A stretch of DNA of 64,000 nucleotides, from contig NZ_JANFYZ010000002.1 of assembly GCF_024460775.1 (NCBI RefSeq), positions 94,954 to 158,953 of the forward strand, written 5' to 3'. A program made the translations under genes and the position numbers. Source of the stretch: Desulfovibrio desulfuricans (GTDB lineage Bacteria > Desulfobacterota > Desulfovibrionia > Desulfovibrionales > Desulfovibrionaceae). Shown piece by piece: positions 34,765-44,432 of the stretch. The notes beneath the pieces were generated by a model. The model had not been told where the DNA came from and ran no database searches. It was given only the letters and a program-made list of their open reading frames with translations. Position 1 is the first letter of the stretch. Each line of letters begins with the position of its first letter.

Positions 34765-34838
34765 GCCGCCTTGTAGCCCAAAATCAGATTTGGGGGCAAT
34801 TGATGATTCCGAGCTGTTTGAGACATGGGGCCAATTTC

Positions 34839-34989
34839 TTATCCCCAACTTTGTTTATATCTAATAGGCCTGAATTTTAATATTTTTTAGTTACTCGGCC
34901 TGTAGTCCCTATGATGGTATATCCTTTGAGCGCAAGGCTTTCATGGGGTATGTTGGAGATTTAAACATGGGGTCAAAAAGTTTTACACA
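34839..34989 (+). promoter_or_regulatory. Two near-consensus DnaA boxes upstream of dnaA
   Basis: TTATCCCCA at 34839-34847 and TTTTACACA at 34981-34989 each differ by one base from TTATNCACA. They flank an AT-rich stretch ahead of the dnaA gene. Two imperfect sites are too few to call an origin; autoregulation is the simpler reading. Confidence 0.3.
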
Positions 34990-35242
34990 ATTATAATTTG
35001 TTTTTTCTCTGTTTTTCTTATGTATACTTCACTTTTTAACTAGGCATCAGCAAACTATGCGCACCGTAAGGCAAGGCAGATTGTCAAGGGGGAAAAAGAA
35101 ATTTTCGGTGGTTTCATGCCGCATAACTGGACCGGAATTTCCACGAAAATTATATAAAAACTGTTGATATTAAAGAAAGTTAAGAAAATATCCAGGCATG
35201 CCCGGAGCATGCGGGCAGCAGATGAATACGCCTGACGCCAGA

Positions 35243-35274
35243 ATGCAAAAAACCCCGGCCTGAGCCGGGGTTTT
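35243..35274 (-). terminator. Rho-independent terminator after outer-membrane protein gene
   Basis: An 11-bp stem (AAAACCCCGGC at 35249-35259 with 35264-35274), loop of four, followed on the minus strand by a run of six T. It lies about 100 bases after the stop codon of the gene at 35373. Confidence 0.9.
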
Positions 35275-35372
35275 GTTCCTGAGGGACGGACAGCGCAAGC
35301 AGGGCCAGCGCTGGATCTACCGTCCACAGCACGTTGCTGTGCCTCCTGGGAGGCCGCTGTGCTTATCTACGG

Positions 35373-36050
35373 CTAGAAGCCGTAGCGCAGGCCGAGCATG
35401 AACTCGTTTTCGTAGGGGCGGTTGCCAACGTTGTACTTGTTGCCAGCAGAGGTGACGCTCACATCGTTGTAGCCAAGGCTCACAAAGCGGTAGCCAGCAT
35501 CAATGGCGAAGTGCTCGTTGATGTTGAAGGCAACACCAGCGCCCAGGTTCCAGGCAAAGTTGGTGGTGCGCTGATCGCCGCTGAACTTGTCGCCGTTGTT
35601 GGCGGTAAAGTCATAGCCAGCGTAGTTGAAGGCCATGCCAAGACCACCACCCACATAAGGGGTCATGATGCTGTCGTTGTGGAAATCCCAGAACAGGTTT
35701 GCAAACAGGGTCGAGGAGTTCCAGGTGCCCTTGACCTGCTTGATCGCCGCGCCGCCATCGCTCCAGGTCTTTTCATTGTTGCCGCGCATGGCGAATTCAA
35801 GTTCGGCACGCAGGGGCAGCATCTGCTGGGGCCAGAAGTCATAGCCCAGGGCCATGGCGCCACCAAGGGTGAACTGGCTGTACTGATCTACGCCTGAGCC
35901 AGCCAGGGCGCGGGAGCGTTCAATTTGGCCGGTATTTTGAAAGCTCATCAAGAATTTGGGGGCCAGATACATGCCGTTGCCTTCAGCAGCGGCAATGTTG
36001 GGCAGTGCCAGACTCAGCACCAGCGCCAACGCAAGAATAAAGCGTTTCAT
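35373..36050 (-). CDS. Outer-membrane beta-barrel protein
   Basis: A 225-residue protein with a signal peptide (cleavage after ...NIAAA, about residue 22) and alternating amphipathic strands ending in aromatic Phe (RYGF), as required for outer-membrane insertion. The glycine- and aromatic-rich strands such as YVGGGLGMAFNYAGYDFTA match the OmpA/Opa-like porin-type barrel (OMP_b-brl) group. GAGGA lies before ATG 36050. Likely abundant and structural; no specific ligand can be named. Confidence 0.85.
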   Translation of the reverse strand: MKRFILALALVLSLALPNIAAAEGNGMYLAPKFLMSFQNTGQIERSRALAGSGVDQYSQFTLGGAMALGYDFWPQQMLPLRAELEFAMRGNNEKTWSDGGAAIKQVKGTWNSSTLFANLFWDFHNDSIMTPYVGGGLGMAFNYAGYDFTANNGDKFSGDQRTTNFAWNLGAGVAFNINEHFAIDAGYRFVSLGYNDVSVTSAGNKYNVGNRPYENEFMLGLRYGF

Positions 36051-36120
36051 GACAGTCCTCCTAGGTACTTTCCTCCAAAAAAATGAAGGCAGCTTTAAAG
36101 TTGAAACAAACATTAGAAAA

Positions 36121-36142
36121 TGTCAATATTTTTTCTATATTG
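36121..36142 (-). promoter_or_regulatory. -35 element and inverted repeat upstream of the barrel gene
   Basis: A consensus TTGACA on the minus strand (36121-36126) overlaps a CAATAT-N7-ATATTG inverted repeat at 36124-36142, about 75 bases ahead of the start codon. A clear -10 was not found at ideal spacing, so an activator or repressor acting at the repeat is possible. Confidence 0.35.
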
Positions 36143-36233
36143 GCAGCAGTGATGACGTATATTTACTGTGTTGACCATGCAAAACAGTATGTTGCAACGC
36201 TTTGATTCAACTGGAAACAAAATGTATTCTGTA

Positions 36234-36272
36234 CAAAAAAGAAAAACCCGGCTGTTTTTTAACAACCGGGTT
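36234..36272 (-). terminator. Rho-independent terminator after the FadL-type gene
   Basis: Stem AACCCGG/CCGGGTT (36245-36251 with 36266-36272), extended by TGTT/AACA, and followed on the minus strand by TTTTTCTTTTTT. Confidence 0.88.
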
Positions 36273-36344
36273 CATATGCTATTGCGCCATAAGCGCCCGC
36301 CGTCTTCACAACATCAGCGGGGCGCGTCTGGCCAGCTTGTTTTT

Positions 36345-37616
36345 TTAGAACGTGTAACCCACTGAAAGCATATAGATATTTGCGGAAACATCCTTGGAAT
36401 TGCCGCCAGTAATGCCTACCTCGGGCGATATGCCCTTGGCATCGGTGCCGCCGTAGTCAAGCGAATTGATCCACAGGTGGGCGTAGGCGAGGTCCACGGT
36501 CCAGTTATTCCAGTTGAAGCCAGTACCCACGCTGAGCGTTTTGCGGCCATTGGTGGGGATCATGAAGTCGGCGTGGCTTTCATTGACCACGGGCGTCTCA
36601 TAAGAAAAACCTGCGCGCAGGGTCCACCAGTCAAGGGGCTTGTATTCCACGCTGCCGTTGAAGTTCCAGCCGTCGCGCCATTCCTTGTTGTTGATGGAAT
36701 TGTAGCCGCTGTCCATATAGATGTTCAGGGCATTGTAGGTGGACCAGCGGGTCCAGACCGTGCCCACTTCAAAACTCAGATTGTCCAGCGGCTTGTAGGT
36801 AACGCCCAGGGCTGCCGAATCGGGCAGCTGAAGCACGGTGTTTGCGCCGCAGTTTCTGGCCTCGGGCAGGTGTTTGGCCTTGCTGATGGCGTTGTTGCCC
36901 TGATAGGCGAATTCCACGTCGCCATTGATGTTCATGGTCACCTGACTCTTGTAGGACAGGCCAACCGACCACTGGTCGTTGAGATGCATGTGCAGGCCAA
37001 GGTGTGCGCCATAACCCCATCCGTTCCCCTCGAGCTGCATGTCGTTGTCAAATTTTTTGCCGTTGTTGTAGGTCAGAATTTTGTTGCCCATGTACATGTG
37101 GGCGTTCATGGCTTCCACGCCTACAGAAAAGGAGACCGTATCATTGAGCTTGATGGCAAGGGTAGGCACGAAGGAAATAGTCTGTACGCCGATGTCATAG
37201 ACATTGTACCTGCCCGCCCAGTCACCCGAATAGCTGTTGCCAAGGCCGAAACGAGAAAAAACGCCCAGACCGACCCATGCGTTGTCGCTGAGCTGGTGGC
37301 TCAGATAGGCGTGCGGAGCATTCCAGAGGGCGGGCTTCGTGTAGGTCGAGGTTTCGCGGCTACCATAACTGGTGGAAATACCGCCAGAAGGGCTGATGAG
37401 GGCAAAGCCGCCCATCGTGCGGGTGCCGGGCAGTTGCGTAATGCCTGCGGCATTATACGCAATGGCCGAAACATCATCAGCGCGGCCCACCATGCCGCCA
37501 GCCAGGGAAACACCTCTGGCGCTCCATTCATTCAGGGAGAAACCTTCGCCCCAGGCTACGGGCGCGCAGCAGGCCACCAGAGCCAGCGCCAGACATACAG
37601 CACGAAAAACCTTCAT
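36345..37616 (-). CDS. OmpP1/FadL family outer-membrane transporter
   Basis: A 423-residue outer-membrane beta-barrel of the FadL/TodX family, which admits hydrophobic compounds such as long-chain fatty acids or aromatics. The signal peptide ends near AWG (residue ~23). The mature N-terminus GFSLNEWSARGVSLAGG...DVSAIAYNAAGI is the family hatch-domain signature (NPAG-type motif, here NAAG). The C-terminus ends in SVGYTF, a typical barrel end. GGAGGGG precedes ATG 37616. A strong terminator follows, so it is monocistronic. Confidence 0.92.
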   Translation of the reverse strand: MKVFRAVCLALALVACCAPVAWGEGFSLNEWSARGVSLAGGMVGRADDVSAIAYNAAGITQLPGTRTMGGFALISPSGGISTSYGSRETSTYTKPALWNAPHAYLSHQLSDNAWVGLGVFSRFGLGNSYSGDWAGRYNVYDIGVQTISFVPTLAIKLNDTVSFSVGVEAMNAHMYMGNKILTYNNGKKFDNDMQLEGNGWGYGAHLGLHMHLNDQWSVGLSYKSQVTMNINGDVEFAYQGNNAISKAKHLPEARNCGANTVLQLPDSAALGVTYKPLDNLSFEVGTVWTRWSTYNALNIYMDSGYNSINNKEWRDGWNFNGSVEYKPLDWWTLRAGFSYETPVVNESHADFMIPTNGRKTLSVGTGFNWNNWTVDLAYAHLWINSLDYGGTDAKGISPEVGITGGNSKDVSANIYMLSVGYTF

Positions 37617-37746
37617 CACCCCTCCACTAAGATGCAAAAAAAGCGCACAACAGCCCATCCCGGCATACCTTAGTACGCTGGTACGGTTGTGATGTCGCAG
37701 AAACGGACGCGGCTGTATGGCCGCCCTCGACAACAGTAATGGGCTG

Positions 37747-40128
37747 TCACAACATATTTATCGGATCAAGGTCAAGGAAAAGTCGCAAGTGTCTTGAAGC
37801 TTTTTGTGACAAAGCAAAGAAATAGAGCGAGCGCAGAGCCTGCCAGTCCTGCCCTTTTATCAAACATGTAAAACGTTTACGCCCACGCAGCAGGGCCAGT
37901 GGGGCGGGAGCGGGGCCAAGGAGCTGCACGCCAAGTTCCGCAGCCTTGCCGCGCAGGGCCAGAGCCAGATCGTTGAGAGCAGGGGGGCCGCCCTGTTCGT
38001 TCAGCGCGTAGGATATGCGAATGAGCGCCAGACGCACAAAGGGCGGGTAACGGCGCAGCCGCCGTTTGGCAAGCTCCGCCTGATAAAAACCCTCATAGTC
38101 TGCGGTGCGCACGTACTGCCAGCAGTAGTGCTCCACATCACGCGTCTGGATAAGCACCCGGCCCGGCTTGTCGCCCCTGCCAGCGCGCCCGGCAGACTGC
38201 ACCAGCAGTTGAAATGTGCGCTCGGCGGCGCGGTAGTCCGGCAGATTCAGACCAAGGTCCGCATCCGCGATGACGGCCAGCGTCACCAGCGGAAAGTGAT
38301 GCCCCTTGGAGAGCATTTGCGTACCCACCAGTATGGGGGCCTCCTGCCGGGAAAAGGCCGCCAGGATTTCTTCCATGCGTCCGGGCCTGCGGGTGCTGTC
38401 CCTGTCCAGCCGCAGCACAGGCCCCCCGGCCAGTACGCTCAGGCGCTCGGCCAGGCGTTCTGTGCCTTCGCCCATGGGCAAAAAGTTCATGCCGCCACAC
38501 TCTGGGCAGGGCGAGGGAAAGGGGCGGCTATAGCCGCAATAGTGGCAGACGAGTTTTTCCAGTCCCTTGTGGTAGGTGAGCCCAATTTCGCAGTGCGGGC
38601 AGCGCAGGGTGCGGTTGCAGTCAAGGCAGTACATCAGGGGGGCGTAGCCGCGCCTGTTGAGCAGCACCACGGCCTGCTCGCCGCGCTCAATGGTCTCGCG
38701 CAGTGCGGCCTCGCTCTGCGGGGCCAGCAGCCCGTCCATGCTGGTTGAGCCGGGCGCGAGGGCGCTGATGTCCACCAGTTCCACCGGCGGCAGCTCGCGT
38801 CCGCCCACGCGGTGCGGCAGCCGCAGGATGGGCAGGTGGCCGTTTTCAGCAGCATAAAAGGTCTTGAGGTCTGGCGTGGCAGAACCAAGCACCAGCAGCC
38901 CCTTTGCCTGGGCAACACGGAACCATGCCACTTCCTTGGCCTGATAGGCCAGGCTTTCGTCCTGCTTGAAAGAGCCGTCGTGCTCTTCGTCAAGCACAAT
39001 GCAGTTCAGATGCGGCACTGGCAGAAACAATGCCGAACGCGTACCCACGACGATGCAGGGGGTGTCGCTTTGCGCCATCTGGCGAAAGGTCGCTTCCCGC
39101 CGTGCGGGCGACTGGTAGCCGTGGTAGAAAAATAACGGAGCATCGGGCAGCGCGCAGGTGGCATCGCGCCGCAGTTTGTGGGCCAGAGCCACCTCGGGTG
39201 CGAGCAGCATGACGCTTTTGCCCGCCGCAAGGCAGGCCTTGGCAAGTTCAAGGTATACTGCTGTTTTGCCGCTGCCGGTCACGCCAAAGAGCAGGCGGGA
39301 GGAAGCCTCCTCTGCCCGCAGTGCCTCCAGCATGCTTTCAAGCGCACGTGCCTGCTCATCGTTAAGGACAAAGGGGGCAGGCGGGGGCGGCAACAGGCTT
39401 TGCTCTGTGGCGTCCAGAGCGTCATCATCGTCAACGCCGTTGTCTCGCGCTAGGTTGACGTGCCCAGCTTCCAGCAGGGTATGGAGGGCTGGGGTTACGG
39501 CCTGCCCGAGGGATTGCACAAGCCGCCTGCGGCTCACGCTGCCGTGCTGGTGCAGATAGTCCAGAACCTCAATCTGGCGTTTGGCCGAGGGCCGCACAGG
39601 CCAGGGCGGGTCAACGCGCAGCAGGCAAAATTCTTCGCTGGCGGCGTCTGTGCCGGGGGGCAGCATGCGGGCCGTGCCTTTGCAAAGGGACTCGGCGAGC
39701 GCCTGACGCTGTTCAGGCAGGGCTTCACGGATGCGGGCCAGAGTCCAGGCCACAGCCTTGCCCGATTCAATATTGCGCAGCCGCACCCGTGCAAGGCGCA
39801 GCCCCTGTGGCAGCACATGCCCCAGAATATGACCGGGGTGCAGCCCCTGACGGCGGGCCAGATCTTCAGCCAGTTCCAGCAGTACAGCGGGGAGCAGGGG
39901 GGCGTTTTCCAGCGGCCAGCCAAGGCTTTTGCAGTCAACGCCTTCCGGCACGTCGGCGGTGGGGCTGACGCGCAAAAGCACTGCGGCGCGCAGGGCGGTG
40001 CGCTCGCCCCGGCCCAGCGGCACGGCCACGCGCAAGCCGGGCTGCCAGAAATCGGCGGGAAATTCGGGCGGCAGCGTGTAGGTAAGGCTGGCGTAGGGCG
40101 GAGTGAGCAGGGCGACTGTGGCGTACAT
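37747..40128 (-). CDS. priA: Primosomal protein N' (replication restart helicase)
   Basis: About 793 residues. Walker A GVTGSGKTAVYLELA and the DEEHDGSFKQ box identify the superfamily 2 helicase core. Eight cysteines between about residues 500 and 545 (CLDCNRTLRCPHC...CHYCGY...CPECGG) form the two zinc sites. The N-terminal 3'-DNA-binding domain is present. ATG 40128 is chosen because the sequence then starts like other PriA proteins, though its ribosome site is weak; TTG codons at 40164 or 40158 sit beside a GGAGG within a hairpin. It is the last gene of the long minus-strand run from ftsH. Confidence 0.93.
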   Translation of the reverse strand: MYATVALLTPPYASLTYTLPPEFPADFWQPGLRVAVPLGRGERTALRAAVLLRVSPTADVPEGVDCKSLGWPLENAPLLPAVLLELAEDLARRQGLHPGHILGHVLPQGLRLARVRLRNIESGKAVAWTLARIREALPEQRQALAESLCKGTARMLPPGTDAASEEFCLLRVDPPWPVRPSAKRQIEVLDYLHQHGSVSRRRLVQSLGQAVTPALHTLLEAGHVNLARDNGVDDDDALDATEQSLLPPPPAPFVLNDEQARALESMLEALRAEEASSRLLFGVTGSGKTAVYLELAKACLAAGKSVMLLAPEVALAHKLRRDATCALPDAPLFFYHGYQSPARREATFRQMAQSDTPCIVVGTRSALFLPVPHLNCIVLDEEHDGSFKQDESLAYQAKEVAWFRVAQAKGLLVLGSATPDLKTFYAAENGHLPILRLPHRVGGRELPPVELVDISALAPGSTSMDGLLAPQSEAALRETIERGEQAVVLLNRRGYAPLMYCLDCNRTLRCPHCEIGLTYHKGLEKLVCHYCGYSRPFPSPCPECGGMNFLPMGEGTERLAERLSVLAGGPVLRLDRDSTRRPGRMEEILAAFSRQEAPILVGTQMLSKGHHFPLVTLAVIADADLGLNLPDYRAAERTFQLLVQSAGRAGRGDKPGRVLIQTRDVEHYCWQYVRTADYEGFYQAELAKRRLRRYPPFVRLALIRISYALNEQGGPPALNDLALALRGKAAELGVQLLGPAPAPLALLRGRKRFTCLIKGQDWQALRSLYFFALSQKASRHLRLFLDLDPINML

Positions 40129-40161
40129 GTGGGGCAGAGTTACGTAATACGGCCCCAATGG

Positions 40162-40193
40162 CAAGCCTCCTCTGGCGAACCAGAGGAGGCTTG
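40162..40193. other. Stem-loop between galU and priA
   Basis: Perfect 14-bp inverted repeat (CAAGCCTCCTCTGG at 40162-40175 with 40180-40193) and a CGAA loop. No T-run on either strand, so not a classical terminator. One arm contains GGAGG, so it could mask a ribosome site for priA or stabilise galU mRNA ends. Confidence 0.55.
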
Positions 40194-40218
40194 GGGCAAT
40201 ACGTATGTGCAGCGGGTT

Positions 40219-41091
40219 TTAATGGAACTGCACAAAATTCTTGAGCAGCTTGAGCAGATCGTAGCGCAGTTCTTCGTCCTGAAGGGCAAAGTAGATGTTG
40301 GCGGTGAGAAATTCCGCCCAGTCGCCAGCGTCAAAGCGCATGCCGGACATACGCACAGCCATCATGCCCCTTTCCTGAGCCATGGCCTGCAGTGCGTCGG
40401 TAAGCTGGATTTCGCCGCCGTGACCTGGCTCGACCTTTTCAAGATAGTCAAAAATATCAGGTGTGAGCACATAACGGCCAACAATAGCCATGCGCGAGGG
40501 CGCGTCTTCACGGGCGGGTTTTTCCACCATGTTTTTGACGCGGAACACGCCGGGGGTCACTTCATCGCCATCAATGATGCCGTAGCGGCTGACCTTCTCC
40601 CACGGTACTTCCATCACGCCGATGACCGGCATTTTTTCGGCCATGGCCACTTCAATGAGCTGGCCGATGCCGGGAGCGCCGCCAAACATGAGGTCATCGC
40701 CCACCATGATGGCAAAGGGATCATCACGCACAAGTTCGCGCGCGCAAAGCACCGCATGCCCAAGGCCAAGCTGGCGCTTTTGCCGTACGGACATGATGTT
40801 GACCATCTCGGCCACCTTGCGCACTTCAGCCAGTTTGTCGAGCTTGCCAGCGCGTTCAAGCACGCCCTCAAGCTGGAGGTTGTAGTCGAAGTGATCTTCA
40901 ATAACCGTTTTGTCGCGGTTGGTGACGAAAATTACATCTTCAATATTGGCGCGCTGCGCTTCTTCAACCACATACTGGATGACGGGCTTGTTGTAGATGG
41001 GCAGCATTTCCTTGGGAATATTCTTTGTTGCAGGCAAGGAACGGGTGCCCCATCCGGCCACAGGAATGACGACTTTACGAATATCCTTCAT
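40219..41091 (-). CDS. galU: UTP-glucose-1-phosphate uridylyltransferase
   Basis: A 290-residue nucleotidyltransferase that makes UDP-glucose for envelope polysaccharide. The N-terminal VIPVAGWGTRSLPATKNIPKEMLPI is the GalU nucleotide-binding signature; MVGDDLMF and the VEKPAREDAPS motif follow. One deviation is Trp in the AGWGTR loop where AGLGTR is usual. GGAGG precedes ATG 41091. It lies downstream of glmM (130-base gap), both supplying activated sugars. Confidence 0.94.
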   Translation of the reverse strand: MKDIRKVVIPVAGWGTRSLPATKNIPKEMLPIYNKPVIQYVVEEAQRANIEDVIFVTNRDKTVIEDHFDYNLQLEGVLERAGKLDKLAEVRKVAEMVNIMSVRQKRQLGLGHAVLCARELVRDDPFAIMVGDDLMFGGAPGIGQLIEVAMAEKMPVIGVMEVPWEKVSRYGIIDGDEVTPGVFRVKNMVEKPAREDAPSRMAIVGRYVLTPDIFDYLEKVEPGHGGEIQLTDALQAMAQERGMMAVRMSGMRFDAGDWAEFLTANIYFALQDEELRYDLLKLLKNFVQFH

Positions 41092-41225
41092 GCATGCCTC
41101 CAAGGGGGGTAGACAAAACAATTTTTATTAGCGGCAAACCGATGCAAGCAATAAACGGATAGCGGCCATACTGCAAGCAGTTCCTGCCCGATCCGGGAGC
41201 GCCGCCGCGATGTGCAACAGTCAAA

Positions 41226-42578
41226 TCAGCGCAGTTCGCGCTCAACCACAACGGCCAGATCTTCGGCGAAAGTTTTGACCTTTTCGGGGTTTTCGCCTTC
41301 CACCATGACGCGGCAAAGAGATTCCGTGCCGGAATAACGCAAGAGCACACGCCCGCGCCCTGCCAGTTCCGCCTCGACCTTGGCAACAGCCTCGCCAATT
41401 GCGGGGCGTTCCTCAAAGGGCAGGCGTTTTTCCACTCGCACGTTGATAAGCTTCTGCGGGAAGGGTTTGAGCCTGCCCGCCAGTTCGGAGAGAGGCTTGT
41501 CCTTTTCGCGCATGATGCGCAGAATTTGCAGGGCCGCCAGCAGGCCATCGCCAGTGGTGCTGTACTTGTGGAAAATAAGATGGCCCGACTGCTCGCCGCC
41601 CAGCATGGCGCCTTCGCGCCGCATGGCTTCCATAACGTAGCGGTCGCCCACCTTGGTGCGCAGCAGCGAACCGCCGTGATCCTTCATAAAAATTTCCAGG
41701 GCCATGTTGCTCATGGCGGTTGCCACAAGCAGATTGCCCGGCAGTTCGCCCCGGGCCATCATGGCCTGGGCGCACATGGCCATAAGCTGGTCGCCGTCAA
41801 TGATGTCGCCGTGTTCGTCCACAACAATGAGGCGGTCGGCATCGCCGTCCAGCGCAAGGCCCACGTCGGCCCGCACCTCGCGCACCTTGGCTGCCACCAC
41901 TTCGGGATAGAGCGAGCCGCAGTGTTCGTTGATGTTGGTGCCGTCAGGGCTTGTGCCGATGCGGAAAACTTCGGCTCCAAGTTCTTCAAGAGCCAGCGGG
42001 GCAACCTTGTAGCTGGCGCCGTTGGCGCAGTCAATCACAATGCGCAGGCCCGAAAGGGTCAACTGGGGGGGGAAGCAGCTTTTTGTGTAAACAATATAGC
42101 GGCCCCCTGCGTCTTCAATCTTGGTGGCGCGGCCCACGCCGCGCGCTTCCGGATAGGGCCATTTAAAGTCCGAATCCAGCACCATGGCCGATATCTCGTC
42201 TTCGGTCAGGTCGGGCAGCTTGTAGCCATCGGCATCAAAGAACTTGATGCCGTTGTCGTGAAAGGGGTTGTGCGAGGCGGAAATAACCACCCCAAGGTCG
42301 GCCCGCATGCTGCGGGTAAGGAAGGATATGGCCGGAGTGGGCAGCGGGCCGGTCATGATCACGTGCATGCCGGCGGCGCACAGGCCGGAAGTGAGCGCAG
42401 ATTCAAACATGTAGCCTGAAAGGCGCGTATCCTTGCCGATGACCACCTTGTGCTGGTGGTCGCCGCGCCGAAAGCGCACGCCCGCCGCCAGACCAAGTCG
42501 CAGGGCCACATCCACGGTCATGGGATAGTTGTTGACCGTGCCGCGCAGTCCGTCTGTGCCGAAAAGACGCTCAGCCAT
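41226..42578 (-). CDS. glmM: Phosphoglucosamine mutase
   Basis: A 450-residue enzyme converting glucosamine-6-phosphate to glucosamine-1-phosphate for peptidoglycan and [11 protein letters not shown] is the conserved N-terminus, and [15 protein letters not shown] carries the phosphoserine near residue 101. DGDADR gives the metal-binding loop, and [15 protein letters not shown] the C-terminal phosphate-binding loop. AAGGAG precedes the ATG. It follows cdaR, as in the conserved cdaA-cdaR-glmM order, where GlmM can be inhibited by CdaA in Firmicutes (known there, not shown here). Confidence 0.96.
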   Translation of the reverse strand: MAERLFGTDGLRGTVNNYPMTVDVALRLGLAAGVRFRRGDHQHKVVIGKDTRLSGYMFESALTSGLCAAGMHVIMTGPLPTPAISFLTRSMRADLGVVISASHNPFHDNGIKFFDADGYKLPDLTEDEISAMVLDSDFKWPYPEARGVGRATKIEDAGGRYIVYTKSCFPPQLTLSGLRIVIDCANGASYKVAPLALEELGAEVFRIGTSPDGTNINEHCGSLYPEVVAAKVREVRADVGLALDGDADRLIVVDEHGDIIDGDQLMAMCAQAMMARGELPGNLLVATAMSNMALEIFMKDHGGSLLRTKVGDRYVMEAMRREGAMLGGEQSGHLIFHKYSTTGDGLLAALQILRIMREKDKPLSELAGRLKPFPQKLINVRVEKRLPFEERPAIGEAVAKVEAELAGRGRVLLRYSGTESLCRVMVEGENPEKVKTFAEDLAVVVERELR

Positions 42579-42734
42579 GAAAACTCCTTACCTCTAATTC
42601 TTTTGCAGCGCGCAGACGCGTTTCAGCGTGGGCGCTGTTGCTGGTTTTTGTCGTATGTGCCGTGCCCGGCCGCAAGGGCAAGGCGCGGTTGCGTTCCTCT
42701 CTGGCTGCCGGATGTGGCAGTTGAAGGGCGGCGC

Positions 42735-43667
42735 TTATTTCTTTTTTCTTGTTACCGTAACTTCTTCCGTAACCGGGTTCAAGAGAGTCATTCCTTCCGG
42801 CAGTTTGAAGTGCAAGGGCGTTTTAATGCTTTCTCCCGGCTGGATCTCCGGCGTAACGAGGGAAACTTCCATCTCGCCAAGGTAACGGCTGTTCTTAGCC
42901 AGAGCTTCGGGCACTTCCACCAGCACGGCAATTTCATCGGGGCTAACCGTATAGGCATGGCGGCTTTCCTTGGCAATTTCCACCTTGCAACGGCGCGATA
43001 TAACGGTGCGCCCACTGGTGATGGTGTACTGCACCTTGACGGAAGGCGGCGTGGCCGTGACCATGCCTGGCGTGTCCAGCGTGATGGTTTGCTGGGTTGT
43101 TGTGCCCGCTGCCTTGGGATCAAGCATTATGGTTAGCGGCACACTGGCAATGGCAGAAACAACAGATTCCGGGCCGCGCAAAACCACCGTGGCCGGAGTA
43201 ACGCTGACGTTTTCCACCGTCAGGGCGCCGCTGTGCAGGGGCGAATCCACAACCGCCTTGACGGGCACGCTGCGTTCCTGAACGTTGTCGGCCTTGACCA
43301 CAATGCGCGGGGGCTGCACATCAATGAGCTCAAAGGCGCGGAAGTTTGCCCCCAGATGTTCTGCCGAAAGCGGAACCACTGTGGTGCCCTTTTTTATGGA
43401 GGAAAGATCAACAGCCTGAATAATCTTGCGCTGCGTTATGGAGCGCAAAAGAGTTTCCGGCCCGCGCAGGCGCACAATGGCCTTGTTGATGAGTCCGTCA
43501 GTCACCACAAGATTGGCGGGGATGCCGAAGTAATCAAGGTTAACTTCAATCTGCGCTTCCAGCCTGTCGCGAACGCTGACCATGTACCACATGCTCACGG
43601 CGATAAAGATCGCCAGCAGCATGGAAAGCAGATGCGGGGGGCGGCGTGAGGGATCAGAGGATTTCAT
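42735..43667 (-). CDS. cdaR: YbbR-domain protein, regulator of diadenylate cyclase
   Basis: About 310 residues with one N-terminal membrane helix (~14-34), followed by repeated YbbR beta-rich modules (VRLRGPETLLRSI, VVLRGPESVVSAI and related segments) outside the cytoplasmic membrane. CdaR modulates CdaA in Firmicutes; the adjacent genes make the same role likely here. ATG 43667 has an AGG-containing site and lies 14 bases inside the end of cdaA, so the pair is translationally coupled. Confidence 0.88.
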   Translation of the reverse strand: MKSSDPSRRPPHLLSMLLAIFIAVSMWYMVSVRDRLEAQIEVNLDYFGIPANLVVTDGLINKAIVRLRGPETLLRSITQRKIIQAVDLSSIKKGTTVVPLSAEHLGANFRAFELIDVQPPRIVVKADNVQERSVPVKAVVDSPLHSGALTVENVSVTPATVVLRGPESVVSAIASVPLTIMLDPKAAGTTTQQTITLDTPGMVTATPPSVKVQYTITSGRTVISRRCKVEIAKESRHAYTVSPDEIAVLVEVPEALAKNSRYLGEMEVSLVTPEIQPGESIKTPLHFKLPEGMTLLNPVTEEVTVTRKKK

Positions 43668-44388
43668 TAAGCACCTGCCTGAGGCGGGTAGCGTCAAGGG
43701 CGCGCATCAGCTCATCCTTGAGTGCCACGGAAATTTCGCCTCTTTCTTCAGAAACAACAATGACCAGGGCATCGCTTTCACGGGCAATGCCCAGTGCCGC
43801 GCGGTGCCGCGTGCCGAAGTTCTGGCCCTTGGCTTCGGCCAGCGGCAGAATGCAGGCCGCAGCGGTGATTCTGCCACGGCTGATGACCACGGCTCCATCG
43901 TGAAGGGGGGCCTTGGGATAAAAAATATTCATGAGCAGCTGGCGTGAAAGCTGCGCATCAATGCGCACGCCTTCGCGTTTAATCATATCACCAAGGCGCA
44001 TGCTGCGCTCAATAACGATAAGTGCGCCCACCCGCAGCCGGGCCATTTCAACACAGGCGCTCACCACTTCTTCCACGCCGATACTTTTTATGCTGGATCG
44101 GCGAAAGATGGGACGTGCGCCCATTTCTCCCAGAGCCTGACGGATATCGGCCTGGAAAATAACGACGATGAGGATGAAAAGGGAACTGAAGATGTGCTGC
44201 AACAGCCAGGTAAGCGTGTACAGGCCGAGAGCGTTTGAAAAGAAATACAGCAGCGTAAGCAGGCCCAGCCCTGTAAGGACTGTCAGCGCCCGCGAACCCC
44301 GCAGCATCTGGATAACCTGGTACAGCATAATGCTGACCACGGCTATATCCATTACATCGCGCCAGTCTATGGCAATACGGTCAAACAC
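43654..44388 (-). CDS. cdaA: Diadenylate cyclase (c-di-AMP synthase), CdaA type
   Basis: A 244-residue protein with three N-terminal membrane helices (~13-30, 36-56, 62-80) and a DAC (DisA_N) domain. The catalytic motifs are intact: DGA at 164-166 and RHR at 194-196. The start is GTG 44388, seven bases after AAGGA. It makes c-di-AMP, a regulator of potassium, osmolyte and cell-wall homeostasis. It is first of the cdaA-cdaR-glmM set, but preceded by a GGDEF gene only 44 bases upstream. Confidence 0.95.
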   Translation of the reverse strand: MFDRIAIDWRDVMDIAVVSIMLYQVIQMLRGSRALTVLTGLGLLTLLYFFSNALGLYTLTWLLQHIFSSLFILIVVIFQADIRQALGEMGARPIFRRSSIKSIGVEEVVSACVEMARLRVGALIVIERSMRLGDMIKREGVRIDAQLSRQLLMNIFYPKAPLHDGAVVISRGRITAAACILPLAEAKGQNFGTRHRAALGIARESDALVIVVSEERGEISVALKDELMRALDATRLRQVLNEIL

Positions 44389-44432
44389 GGTGTGTTCCTT
44401 GCAGCAAAGTGTATCGGGCAACCGTCGCGCTG

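Larger units (their letters stand above)
34765..35372. other. Long AT-rich intergenic region upstream of dnaA
   Basis: About 600 bases. Bases 34850-35070 are the most AT-rich part and contain the DnaA-box-like sites. The terminator of the outer-membrane gene lies at 35249-35274. A GCCTCC-TG-GGAGGC palindrome sits at 35341-35354. No gene was seen. Confidence 0.5.

Noticed and set aside
34765..35060. AT-rich region upstream of dnaA considered as oriC
   Set aside because: Only two imperfect DnaA boxes, no clear 13-mer repeats, and no dnaN/gyrB context. Kept as a weak observation only.
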